5,467 nt of DNA from Deltaproteobacteria bacterium (lineage in GTDB: Bacteria; Desulfobacterota; Binatia; UBA9968): contig VBKX01000475.1 in assembly GCA_005879435.1 (NCBI GenBank), positions 1 through 5,467 of the forward strand, written 5' to 3'. The stretch's first letter is position 1. The number at the start of each line of letters is the position of its first letter. Made by a program: the position numbers and the translations under genes. The notes beneath the pieces are model-generated. The model ran no database searches. It saw nothing but the letters and a program-made list of their open reading frames with translations, and was not told where the DNA came from. Below are positions 1 to 4,626 of this stretch, piece after piece.

Positions 1-53
1 ACCGCATATAGAACTGCCGCCGCGACTACGAGAGAGGCGATTACTTTACTCAT
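1..53 (-). CDS. N-terminus of an exported or membrane protein (partial)
   Basis: Reading the minus strand from position 53 gives ATG and 17 whole codons before the window edge: MSKVIASLVVAAAVLYA. A short start with one lysine, then an unbroken run of V, A, L and I, is typical of a Sec signal peptide or first membrane helix. A good ribosome binding site (TGGAG, minus strand 63-59) lies 5 bases before the ATG, which decides this start. Only the first 17 residues are visible, so the mature protein and its function are unknown. The gene diverges from the + strand genes to the right, and no clear promoter was found just upstream of it. A chance ORF is possible, but the pairing of RBS and signal-like sequence argues for a real gene. 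Confidence 0.6.
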   Translation of the reverse strand, partial: MSKVIASLVVAAAVLYA

Positions 54-58
54 GCTTA

Positions 59-63
59 CTCCA
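59..63 (-). promoter_or_regulatory. Ribosome binding site of the left-edge minus-strand gene
   Basis: On the minus strand TGGAG is followed by a 5-base spacer and ATG at 53. It is the main support, besides the hydrophobic N-terminus, for calling the partial gene at the left edge. Confidence 0.5.
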
Positions 64-230
64 TCCAATCCCTAGCCAAAGGATCAGGGCGCTAAAACGC
101 GCAACTGCTACGGAGCACGAATAGTGCCATGACCGAGTCGACGATCACCCAGACAAGAGCGTTGAATTCGTAGAGGAATTCACGATGGAAGAACCGCGGC
201 CGGCACATCGAAGCAAGCTCACGTGTAGCC

Positions 231-262
231 AATTTGATACGGGGCGTATCAAATTTGATTCG
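231..262. promoter_or_regulatory. Operator-like cluster of three alternating half-sites
   Basis: AATTTGATACG (231-241) is followed after GGG by its exact reverse complement CGTATCAAATT (245-255), a perfect 11-base dyad. A third copy of the half-site, AATTTGATTCG (252-262, 10 of 11 identical to the first), overlaps the second, so TCAAATTTGA (249-258) is itself a perfect palindrome. The two dyad centres lie 10.5 bases apart, about one helical turn, and the two direct copies start 21 bases apart, about two turns. This phasing suits cooperative binding by a dimeric repressor or activator. As RNA it would also fold as an 11-bp, 3-base-loop hairpin, but no T-run follows on either strand. The regulator and target gene are unknown; the site is about 180 bases upstream of the left-edge gene. 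Confidence 0.4.
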
Positions 263-339
263 TCATCCAAGTTAGAGGCGATGTGCATAAGATAAATGAA
301 GATTGAGTGAGATCGATGGAAAAGCGCCGACATGAGCCG

Positions 340-375
340 AAAAAAAAGCCCGAGCAGTATGAAACCATTCGGGCT
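340..375 (-). terminator. Intrinsic (Rho-independent) terminator, minus strand
   Basis: On the minus strand AGCCCGA (375-369) pairs perfectly with TCGGGCT (353-347) across a 15-base loop and runs straight into eight T's (347-340). This is the classic form of a factor-independent terminator. It can only serve a transcript coming from higher coordinates on the minus strand, yet no convincing minus-strand protein gene lies there. Read on the + strand the stem is not followed by T's, so it is not a + strand terminator. Confidence 0.55.
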
Positions 376-428
376 CTTGGATTATCGATCTATGTTGCCA
401 GCCTAAGCAGCGTCAGCCGGTATCTGTG
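340..428 (-). ncRNA. Candidate small RNA, about 89 nt
   Basis: If the minus-strand promoter candidate (464-435) and the intrinsic terminator (375-340) are both real, they define a transcript of about 89 nt with no room for a normal protein. Its 5' part could form a small stem (CCGGC with GCUGG, one G-U pair, 13-base loop) and its 3' end is the terminator hairpin plus U-run, a common layout for trans-acting small RNAs. I do not recognise a known RNA family. The alternative is that the terminator ends read-through or a decayed gene. This is inference from signal spacing only. Confidence 0.25.
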
Positions 429-434
429 TAGCTC

Positions 435-464
435 CTTATCCCACGGGCATGAAACAGCTGTCAA
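435..464 (-). promoter_or_regulatory. Candidate sigma-70-type promoter, minus strand
   Basis: The minus strand carries a perfect TTGACA (464-459), then an 18-base spacer and GATAAG (440-435), which matches 4 of 6 bases of the consensus -10 box. A start would fall near 428, ahead of the terminator at 375-340. Perfect -35 hexamers occur by chance, so support comes mainly from pairing with that terminator. Confidence 0.3.
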
Positions 465-501
465 TCACAACCGAATCCAAGAAATCCCCTCGCGCCAAGC
501 C

Positions 502-600
502 TGTCCTGAGCCGGACGAAGGGCACGCTAAGCTCGCAAAGGCTCCGCCCAGCCACTTTTTTAATTTTACCTTGGCGTCCCCTTCGACTTTGCTCAGGGCA
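502..600. repeat. Imperfect inverted repeat built from dispersed repeat words
   Basis: The left arm (502-531) begins TGTCCTGAGCCGGACGAAGG. The right arm (600-570), read on the minus strand, begins TGCCCTGAGCAAAGTCGAAG. The arms then end with related words (GCACGCTAAG and GGACGCCAAG) and are separated by a 38-base AT-rich spacer. Each arm is followed or preceded by CGCAAAG-like words: CTCGCAAAG at 532-540, and TGCTTTGCG CTCTTTGCG (601-618), two 9-base units of the reverse complement. Translated, such words give peptides like ACPEPDEG or ACPEQSRR, which appear in many junk ORF predictions from repeat-rich bacterial genomes. This explains the open frames here. Confidence 0.55.
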
Positions 601-648
601 TGCTTTGCGCTCTTTGCGGGAGACATAATCTTGGCTCCGCCAGATTGC

Positions 649-677
649 TTGACAGCCAAGGGTTGCTGAAATATCTG
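649..677 (+). promoter_or_regulatory. Candidate promoter of the thiolase-like gene
   Basis: A perfect TTGACA (649-654) is followed by 17 bases and TATCTG (672-677), a weak -10 box that keeps the TAT start. Transcription would begin around 684, giving a leader of about 20 bases that contains the GAGGA ribosome binding site (692-696, 9 bases before the ATG). A dyad, CTTGGCT (630-636) with AGCCAAG (654-660), overlaps the -35 box and spacer and could be an operator, though it may be chance. Confidence 0.4.
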
Positions 678-705
678 TCAAAGATCGAAGAGAGGAACTC
701 AAACC

Positions 706-1899
706 ATGAGCATACGAGGAAAAACTGCGGTCGTCGGCATTGGTGAGACGCCGACCGATCGGCTCGGCAGCAAACCCGATGAGGCGCGCAAATCAACCGC
801 GGAATATCTCGCTTGGGCGGCGCGCTTGGCGATGGAAGATGCGGGGCTGACAAAAAAAGATTTCGACGGCCAAGGGCTCGCGGCCATCTATACGACCAAT
901 CATTCTCAACCGTTTTGGCCGGAGGAAGTGGCGGCGATTCTCGGTATCACGCCGGGCGTTTCACTCGCCGGCGGCAACGGCGGCGCCAGTTCCGTGTCGC
1001 TCCTCGGCCACGCGGCGGCGGCGATCTCGGCCGGCCTCTGTGATCTTGTCCTCGTCATCGCCGCTGCGTCACCATTCGGCGAACGGGGCGGCCACCGCGG
1101 CGCGCCCGCGGACACGCGCGACTATGAAATGCCCTTCGGCGTCATGGGACCAAACTGTAAAATTTCTTTCGTCATGAGCCGCTACATGCACGAATCGGGC
1201 ATGACCGAAGAACATTTCGGCAAGATCGCCGTCACCGGGCGATATCACGCGTCCTTGAATCCTAACGCCTATCTTCGCAAACCCATCACCATTGAAGATT
1301 ACAAAAAGTCGCGGCTGATCTCCGACCCGATTCGACTGTTGGATTGCGTCCTGCCGGCCAACGGCGGCAAGGCGTACATCATGGCGTCGGCGGAGCGCGC
1401 GAAGGACCTGCGCAAGAAGCCGGCCTACTTGCTCGGCTGGGGCGAGTGCAACAACGCGAGCTACGGGCCGCGCTACCGGGCCAATCCGCTAATCACCGGC
1501 ATCACGCAAGCCGGCAAACGCGCATTCGATATGTCCGGCGTCGCGCACAAAGATATCCGCTGTCTGAATCTCTACGACGACTACATTCCGATCGTGATGA
1601 TTCAAATCGAAGACCTTGGTTTCAGCGGCAGAAACGACAAAGCCTTCTTCGAGAAGACCGATTTCACTTTCAAAGGCGATTTACCGATTCAGACCAGCGG
1701 CGGTATGATCAACTGCGGCCAGCCGTCGACGACGGGCGGCATGCTGCACGTCTTGGAAACGGTCCGGCAGATTCGCGGCGAAGGCGGTGACCGTCAGGTG
1801 CCGAATATTAAATTTGGCATCTCGACCGGCGTCGGCGCGGTCAACTACGGCAAAAACTTCGGCTGCACCGCGGCGGCCATTTTGGGCAGCGAAGCGTAA
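706..1899 (+). CDS. Thiolase-like (SCP-x/Ltp-type) protein lacking the thiolase catalytic residues
   Basis: This 397-residue protein has the thiolase/lipid-transfer-protein fold. Visible marks are AVVGIGETP (8-16), LAMEDAGLTKKD (41-52), the helix GHAAAAISAGLCDLVLV (101-117), DPIRLLDC near 207-214, LYDDYIPIVMIQIEDLGF (289-306) and QTSGGMINCGQPSTTGG (329-345). Length is normal for the family. In true thiolases the nucleophilic Cys sits before the 101-117 helix; here that stretch is NGGASS (91-96) with no Cys. The GHP histidine is Gln339, and the C-terminal Cys-x-Gly is replaced by Ser-Thr-Gly (373-375). Normal Claisen or thiolytic chemistry is therefore unlikely. Known relatives that lack these residues, such as Ltp2, act as retro-aldolases on CoA-thioester side chains together with a DUF35 protein, and the next gene encodes one. 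Tyr290 and Tyr293 in the YDDY motif are candidate functional residues (inference). The substrate cannot be assigned. The ATG start has an RBS at 692-696. Confidence 0.85.
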   Translation: MSIRGKTAVVGIGETPTDRLGSKPDEARKSTAEYLAWAARLAMEDAGLTKKDFDGQGLAAIYTTNHSQPFWPEEVAAILGITPGVSLAGGNGGASSVSLLGHAAAAISAGLCDLVLVIAAASPFGERGGHRGAPADTRDYEMPFGVMGPNCKISFVMSRYMHESGMTEEHFGKIAVTGRYHASLNPNAYLRKPITIEDYKKSRLISDPIRLLDCVLPANGGKAYIMASAERAKDLRKKPAYLLGWGECNNASYGPRYRANPLITGITQAGKRAFDMSGVAHKDIRCLNLYDDYIPIVMIQIEDLGFSGRNDKAFFEKTDFTFKGDLPIQTSGGMINCGQPSTTGGMLHVLETVRQIRGEGGDRQVPNIKFGISTGVGAVNYGKNFGCTAAAILGSEA

Positions 1900-1917
1900 A
1901 GCAATCGGAGTATCTCC

Positions 1918-1941
1918 CGCAAAGGCGCGAAGGCGCAAAGG
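1918..1941. repeat. Three 8-base tandem repeats (CGCAAAGG type)
   Basis: CGCAAAGG, CGCGAAGG and CGCAAAGG follow each other without a gap just after the stop codon of the thiolase-like gene. The same word, or its complement, appears in the 520-620 region, so this looks like one arm of a dispersed repeat. No opposite arm is found within this gap. Confidence 0.6.
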
Positions 1942-1948
1942 TAATGTA

Positions 1949-1969
1949 GGGGCGACCGGTGGTCGCCCT
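1949..1969. repeat. Short strong hairpin (GGGCGACC / GGTCGCCC)
   Basis: GGGCGACC (1950-1957) and GGTCGCCC (1961-1968) are perfect reverse complements with a 3-base loop, plus a flanking G-U pair (1949/1969). It lies in the 124-base gap between the thiolase-like and DUF35 genes. There is no T-run, so termination is unlikely. It could stabilise or stall the transcript between two genes that are probably co-transcribed. The form resembles REP-type palindromes. Confidence 0.6.
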
Positions 1970-2023
1970 GGGTCCGACAGCATCGATAAATTCTGCAAGC
2001 CGCCAACGCGGCAGGAGTATCAC

Positions 2024-2449
2024 ATGGCAGATGACAAATTAGCTAAAAAACCACTCCCCGAAATCACTCCCGTCAATCAGCCGTTTTGGGACGGCGCAAA
2101 AGCGGGCAAACTGATGATGCAAAAATGCCAAGATTGCGGCACTTGGGTGTTTTGCCCGCGGCCGGTTTGCGGAGATTGCGCCAGCGATAGGCTCGACTGG
2201 GTTCAAGTCGGCGGTAAAGGCAAAATCTTTTGCTTCACCGTGGTTCGCGAAGTCGTCGGCCAAGCGCTGCGCGGTTTCGCGCCTGACATCCCCTATGTCA
2301 CGGCCTGGGTCGATCTGGATGACGGCCCGCGCTTTTGCAGCAACGTCATCGGCTGCCCGATCGAAAAAGTCCACATCGACATGCCGGTGGAAGTCGTCTT
2401 CGAAGACAGCGGGGACGGAGTAACGCTGCCGAAATTCAAGCCGTGCTGA
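2024..2449 (+). CDS. DUF35-type zinc-ribbon/OB-fold protein, partner of the thiolase-like protein
   Basis: This 141-residue protein has the two-part layout of the DUF35 family. An N-terminal helix (PVNQPFWDGAKAGKLMMQKC, 16-35) leads into a rubredoxin-like zinc ribbon with CQDC (35-38) and CGDC (49-52) and the family PRP link between them. An OB-fold follows (about 58-141), starting with GKGKIFCFTVVRE (64-76) and containing the AWVDLDDG strand (94-101). Extra Cys at 44, 70, 105, 111 and 141 are not needed for zinc. In this family the protein binds a thiolase-fold partner and helps place the CoA substrate, as in the archaeal thiolase/HMG-CoA synthase complex and Ltp2-ChsH2. The adjacent gene order supports a two-subunit enzyme. 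The frame stays open back to 1787, overlapping the upstream gene, but ATG at 2024 with AGGAG (2013-2017, 6 bases away) and the family N-terminus fixes the start. The stop codon lies inside the palindromic element at 2446-2574. Confidence 0.9.
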   Translation: MADDKLAKKPLPEITPVNQPFWDGAKAGKLMMQKCQDCGTWVFCPRPVCGDCASDRLDWVQVGGKGKIFCFTVVREVVGQALRGFAPDIPYVTAWVDLDDGPRFCSNVIGCPIEKVHIDMPVEVVFEDSGDGVTLPKFKPC

Positions 2450-2574
2450 GGCCGCTGAAAAGGCTCAACTGCTTCGTTGCGCTCGATCGCCTCGCTCCAA
2501 CGTACTGAATACGTACGTCTGCGCTCGTCGATTTCTCGCGCGCCTTGCATTTGAAACCTTTTGACCGGCCTCAG
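2446..2574. repeat. Long imperfect palindrome filling the DUF35-FKBP gap
   Basis: The ends CTGAGGCCGCTGAAAAGG (2446-2463) and CCTTTTGACCGGCCTCAG (2557-2574) are reverse complements at 16 of 18 positions. Pairing continues inward with TCAACTGC against GCATTTGA (2547-2554). The centre has its own hairpin, ACGTA (2500-2504) with TACGT (2510-2514), close to the midpoint of the outer arms. Between the arms and the centre the sides pair poorly but share direct words (GCGCTCGATCG at 2479-2489, GCGCTCGTCGAT at 2521-2532). The left end contains the TGA stop of the DUF35 gene. It looks like a complete palindromic mobile-type unit (REP or MITE style) rather than a terminator, as there is no T-run. No transposase is present. 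Confidence 0.65.
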
Positions 2575-2582
2575 CGCCCATT

Positions 2583-2587
2583 GAGGG
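2583..2587 (+). promoter_or_regulatory. Ribosome binding site deciding a GTG start
   Basis: GAGGG lies 6 bases before GTG at 2594 and just outside the palindrome. No ATG lies before residue 8 of this frame, so the RBS and the lysine-rich start of the signal peptide select GTG. Confidence 0.5.
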
Positions 2588-2593
2588 TCCATT

Positions 2594-3154
2594 GTGAAAA
2601 AACTTCTCGGCCTGATGGTCATGAGCGGCGCGGTTCTAGGCGCGCTTTTTTTTCTCAGCAATCTCGCCCGCACCAGCGTCGCCGAATCGACTCGAGGGAT
2701 CACGCTCAAACCAGGCACGGTGATTCAAGACGGCTCCATCGTTTCCGTCGAATACACGCTTACCGATGATGGCGGCGCCGTCATCGATACCAACGTCGGT
2801 AAGGAACCGCTCACATTCATTGAAGGCGCGGGACAGATCGTCAAGGGGCTCGAACAGGAATTGCTCGGTTTGAAAGTCGGCGACCAGAAAAAGGTGAGAG
2901 TGAAGCCGGAGGAAGGTTACGGTTTGTCGGACCCCGCTGCGTTTCAGGAGATCCCGCGCGATAAGATCCCTCCGGAAGGACAAAAGCCGGGCGCCATGCT
3001 GATGAGCAAAGCGCCCGACGGACGAACCATCCCCATCCGCGTGCACGAAGTCAAGGACAAAACCGTCGTCGTGGATCTGAATCATCCGCTCGCCGGCAAG
3101 ACTTTGAACTTCGACGTCAAGATCAAAGACATCAAATCGGCAGAAGCGAAGTAA
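2594..3154 (+). CDS. Secreted SlyD-like FKBP-type peptidyl-prolyl cis-trans isomerase
   Basis: This 186-residue protein starts at GTG. Residues 1-30 form a Sec signal peptide: KK at 2-3, a hydrophobic core to about 24, and a probable cut after SVA (28-30). No lipobox cysteine is seen, so the product is likely periplasmic or tethered by an uncleaved anchor. From about 45 it follows the SlyD plan: VSVEYTLTDDGGAVIDTN (50-67), LTFIEGAGQIVKGLE (73-87), LGLKVGDQKKVRVKPEEGYG (91-110), then the inserted flap domain with IPRDKIP (120-126) and a return strand VVVDLNHPLAGKTLNFDVKI (158-177). The NHPLAG signature corresponds to NHMLAG of SlyD. The histidine/cysteine-rich metal-binding tail of E. coli SlyD is absent; the protein ends at SAEAK. 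It should catalyse proline isomerisation and act as a chaperone on exported proteins. A 144-base repeat-filled gap before it and its general role suggest it is not functionally tied to the CoA enzyme. Confidence 0.9.
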   Translation: MKKLLGLMVMSGAVLGALFFLSNLARTSVAESTRGITLKPGTVIQDGSIVSVEYTLTDDGGAVIDTNVGKEPLTFIEGAGQIVKGLEQELLGLKVGDQKKVRVKPEEGYGLSDPAAFQEIPRDKIPPEGQKPGAMLMSKAPDGRTIPIRVHEVKDKTVVVDLNHPLAGKTLNFDVKIKDIKSAEAK

Positions 3155-3166
3155 ACAAATTCTCCT

Positions 3167-3243
3167 TGGAGTAATGGAGTGATGGAGTAATGGTTTGATG
3201 CCGTAGACCCAACACTCCGATACTCCAGCACTCCACCACTCCA
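3167..3243. repeat. Inverted tandem array, 8-base period
   Basis: The left arm is TGGAGTAA, TGGAGTGA, TGGAGTAA and TGG (3167-3193). The right arm is ACACTCCG, ATACTCCA, GCACTCCA and CCACTCCA (3212-3243). Each arm repeats every 8 bases, and the right units are reverse complements of the left units, so the transcript can pair in several registers across an 18-base loop (3194-3211). The element fills almost the whole gap between the FKBP and MFS genes and ends 8 bases before the MFS start codon. No T-run follows. It is not CRISPR-like, because units touch without spacers. Confidence 0.75.
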
Positions 3244-3251
3244 ATCCCCTC

Positions 3252-4517
3252 ATGCGCCCCAAGTTTTTTTACGGCTACGTCATCCTCGCGCTTTGTTTCG
3301 CCAACATGGTCGTTATGCGCGGCGTCAACGGCGCGTTCGGCGTTTATTATATCGCCCTGTTGGAAGAATTCGCCTGGTCGCGCAGCGACGGCGCCACCGT
3401 GGCGTCCGCCAATTTCTTCGTCTATGCCGTCGCCGCGCCGCTGGTCGGCTTGGCCTTCGACCGGTTCGGGCCGCGGCTGTTGATGCCTCTTGGCGCGCTG
3501 TTGGTCGGCGCCGGCCTAGTCTTGTCATCCTTCGCCAATTCCCTGGCAAGTCTGTACTTGTCTTACGGCATCGTCACGGCCCTCGGCCAAGGGGCCCTCA
3601 GTTTCGTCGGTCACAACGCGCTTATCTCTTTTTGGTTCGTGCGCCGGCGCGCCACCGCAATCGGCATCGCGTCGATGGGCCAGGGCCTAGGCGCGTTGGT
3701 GATGGTGCCGGTGACTCAGCTGCTCATCGATCGAATTGGCTGGCGCTGGACGTTTATTGTCACGGGTAGCTTGTCGTTGTTCATCTTAGTTCCGGCGAAC
3801 GCACTATTTCAGCGGCGCTATCCGCAGGACGTCGGCCAGTATCCCGATGGCGACGATGCGCAGACTGCGTTGAGTTTCAGCCGTCACTCGACAAAACACC
3901 CGGACCAGCGTGATTGGACTCTCGGTGAAGCTGTGCGCTCTTTCCCGTTTTGGTGTATCACTGTCGGCCATCTCGCCCTCGGAACCGCTTTGTTCATGAT
4001 CAACACCCACGCCATCGCGCATTTCGTCGCCGTCGGCCACGAGAAACTGGCGGCGTCTTTCTACTTTGGACTCATGGGCTTCATCCGTATCGGCGCGACG
4101 ATACTTTGGGGTTCCATCTCGGACCGCCTCGGGCGCAGCACGACGTACGGTGTCGCGATTTTTGTCACCGCTCTTGGCGTCGCTTGTATGATCGTCATGA
4201 CCGCCGGCGCGCCGATCTGGCTCGTGTACCTCACCATCGTGCTCTACGGTGTCGGCCACAGCGCCGGCAATCCGACCTACGGCGCGGTGATCGGCGATAT
4301 TTTCTCCGGTCACAAGATCGGTCTCATCTTCGGTTTTCTGGAAATTAGTTTTGGCCTGGGCAGCGCCTTCGGTTCGTGGATCGGCGGTTACCTCTTCGAT
4401 GTCACCGGCACTTACGCCTCGTCCTTCGCCGTCTGCCTACTCTGTTTCATAATTTCAGGTCTTGCCATTCACGCCTGCGTGCGCTGGCACACCCGCCAAA
4501 TGGAAGCGGGGAATTAG
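3252..4517 (+). CDS. MFS transporter, monocarboxylate/oxalate-formate antiporter-like
   Basis: This 421-residue protein has about 12 membrane helices (roughly 8-30, 46-68, 75-95, 98-120, 136-158, 165-187, then 233-254, 266-288, 297-318, 321-344, 356-380, 387-410), split by a hydrophilic central loop (188-231) as in the major facilitator superfamily. The N-terminus FFYGYVILA, the motif-A loop GLAFDRFGPR (66-75) with its partial repeat WGSISDRLGR (286-295), and FWFVRRRATAIGIASMGQGLG (127-147) followed by GWRWTFIV (163-170) are typical of MFS carriers annotated as monocarboxylate or oxalate/formate antiporters. It probably moves a small organic acid across the inner membrane by proton symport or exchange; the substrate is not readable. 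The ATG start fits the family N-terminus, but the bases before it (CCAATCCCCTC) contain no purine-rich RBS, which is odd. The next in-frame ATG (residue 19) would remove most of helix 1. Confidence 0.9.
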   Translation: MRPKFFYGYVILALCFANMVVMRGVNGAFGVYYIALLEEFAWSRSDGATVASANFFVYAVAAPLVGLAFDRFGPRLLMPLGALLVGAGLVLSSFANSLASLYLSYGIVTALGQGALSFVGHNALISFWFVRRRATAIGIASMGQGLGALVMVPVTQLLIDRIGWRWTFIVTGSLSLFILVPANALFQRRYPQDVGQYPDGDDAQTALSFSRHSTKHPDQRDWTLGEAVRSFPFWCITVGHLALGTALFMINTHAIAHFVAVGHEKLAASFYFGLMGFIRIGATILWGSISDRLGRSTTYGVAIFVTALGVACMIVMTAGAPIWLVYLTIVLYGVGHSAGNPTYGAVIGDIFSGHKIGLIFGFLEISFGLGSAFGSWIGGYLFDVTGTYASSFAVCLLCFIISGLAIHACVRWHTRQMEAGN

Positions 4518-4520
4518 GAT

Positions 4521-4626
4521 GTTCAAGACGTTCAAACCGTTCAAGTAGTTCAAATCGTACGAACGGAGATCGCGAAGCGATCGGTTGAACGGAGCAAAGC
4601 GGTTGAACGATTGAAACGTTTTGAAC
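4521..4626. repeat. Inverted tandem array, 9-base period, with central hairpin
   Basis: The left arm consists of GTTCAAGAC, GTTCAAACC, GTTCAAGTA and GTTCAAATC, then GTACGAACG (4521-4565). The centre is a perfect hairpin, GATCGC-GAA-GCGATC (4568-4582). The right arm is GGTTGAACG, GAGCAAAGC, GGTTGAACG, ATTGAAACG and TTTTGAAC (4583-4626), again in strict 9-base steps and the reverse complement of the left units. The whole 106-base unit fills the gap between the MFS stop codon and the next gene. It has the same plan as 3167-3243 with a different word and period. There is no T-run and no spacer-repeat alternation, so it is neither a standard terminator nor CRISPR. Confidence 0.75.

Larger units (their letters stand above)
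54..705. other. Long divergent intergenic region without a convincing protein gene
   Basis: These 652 bases separate the minus-strand gene at the left edge from the thiolase-like gene. Short open frames exist on both strands (for example 307-669 + and 436-702 -), but their predicted proteins have no recognisable domain and partly translate repeat words. What can be supported here is a dyad cluster at 231-262, a minus-strand intrinsic terminator at 340-375, a possible short RNA gene ahead of it, an inverted repeat at 502-600 and a promoter candidate at 649-677. Between about 64 and 230 there is nothing clear beyond two GAATTC words (164-169 and 176-181) and a weak GCGC/GCGC hairpin (89-102). 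No tRNA or rRNA was seen. Confidence 0.6.

Noticed and set aside
164..181. Two GAATTC words 6 bases apart.
   Set aside because: A six-base palindrome twice within 18 bases can be chance and is linked to no other signal.
145..333. A 62-residue minus-strand open frame.
   Set aside because: It crosses the operator-like dyad cluster, has no domain and no clear RBS, and composition does not support coding.
307..669. A 120-residue open frame on the + strand.
   Set aside because: It starts at GTG without a good RBS, runs through the minus-strand terminator stem, and its middle and end translate repeat words (ACPEPDEG-type). No domain is recognisable.
436..702. An 88-residue minus-strand open frame that could end at the terminator at 375-340.
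   Set aside because: Its central part translates the repeat arm (ACPEQSRR-type) and it overlaps the thiolase promoter region. It has no family features, and a small RNA explains the terminator as well.
1787..2023. Possible N-terminal extension of the DUF35 protein from an upstream start at 1787.
   Set aside because: It would overlap the thiolase-like gene and translate the tandem repeat and hairpin. ATG 2024 has a strong RBS and the usual family N-terminus.
2636..3262. A 208-residue antisense open frame over the FKBP gene.
   Set aside because: The + strand frame is a clear FKBP with signal peptide. The antisense frame begins inside the 8-base repeat array and has no recognisable domain.
4521..4626. 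CRISPR array or standard terminator.
   Set aside because: Units are 9 bases, contiguous, without spacers and inverted between arms, which is not CRISPR. There is no T-run after the hairpin, so it is not an intrinsic terminator.
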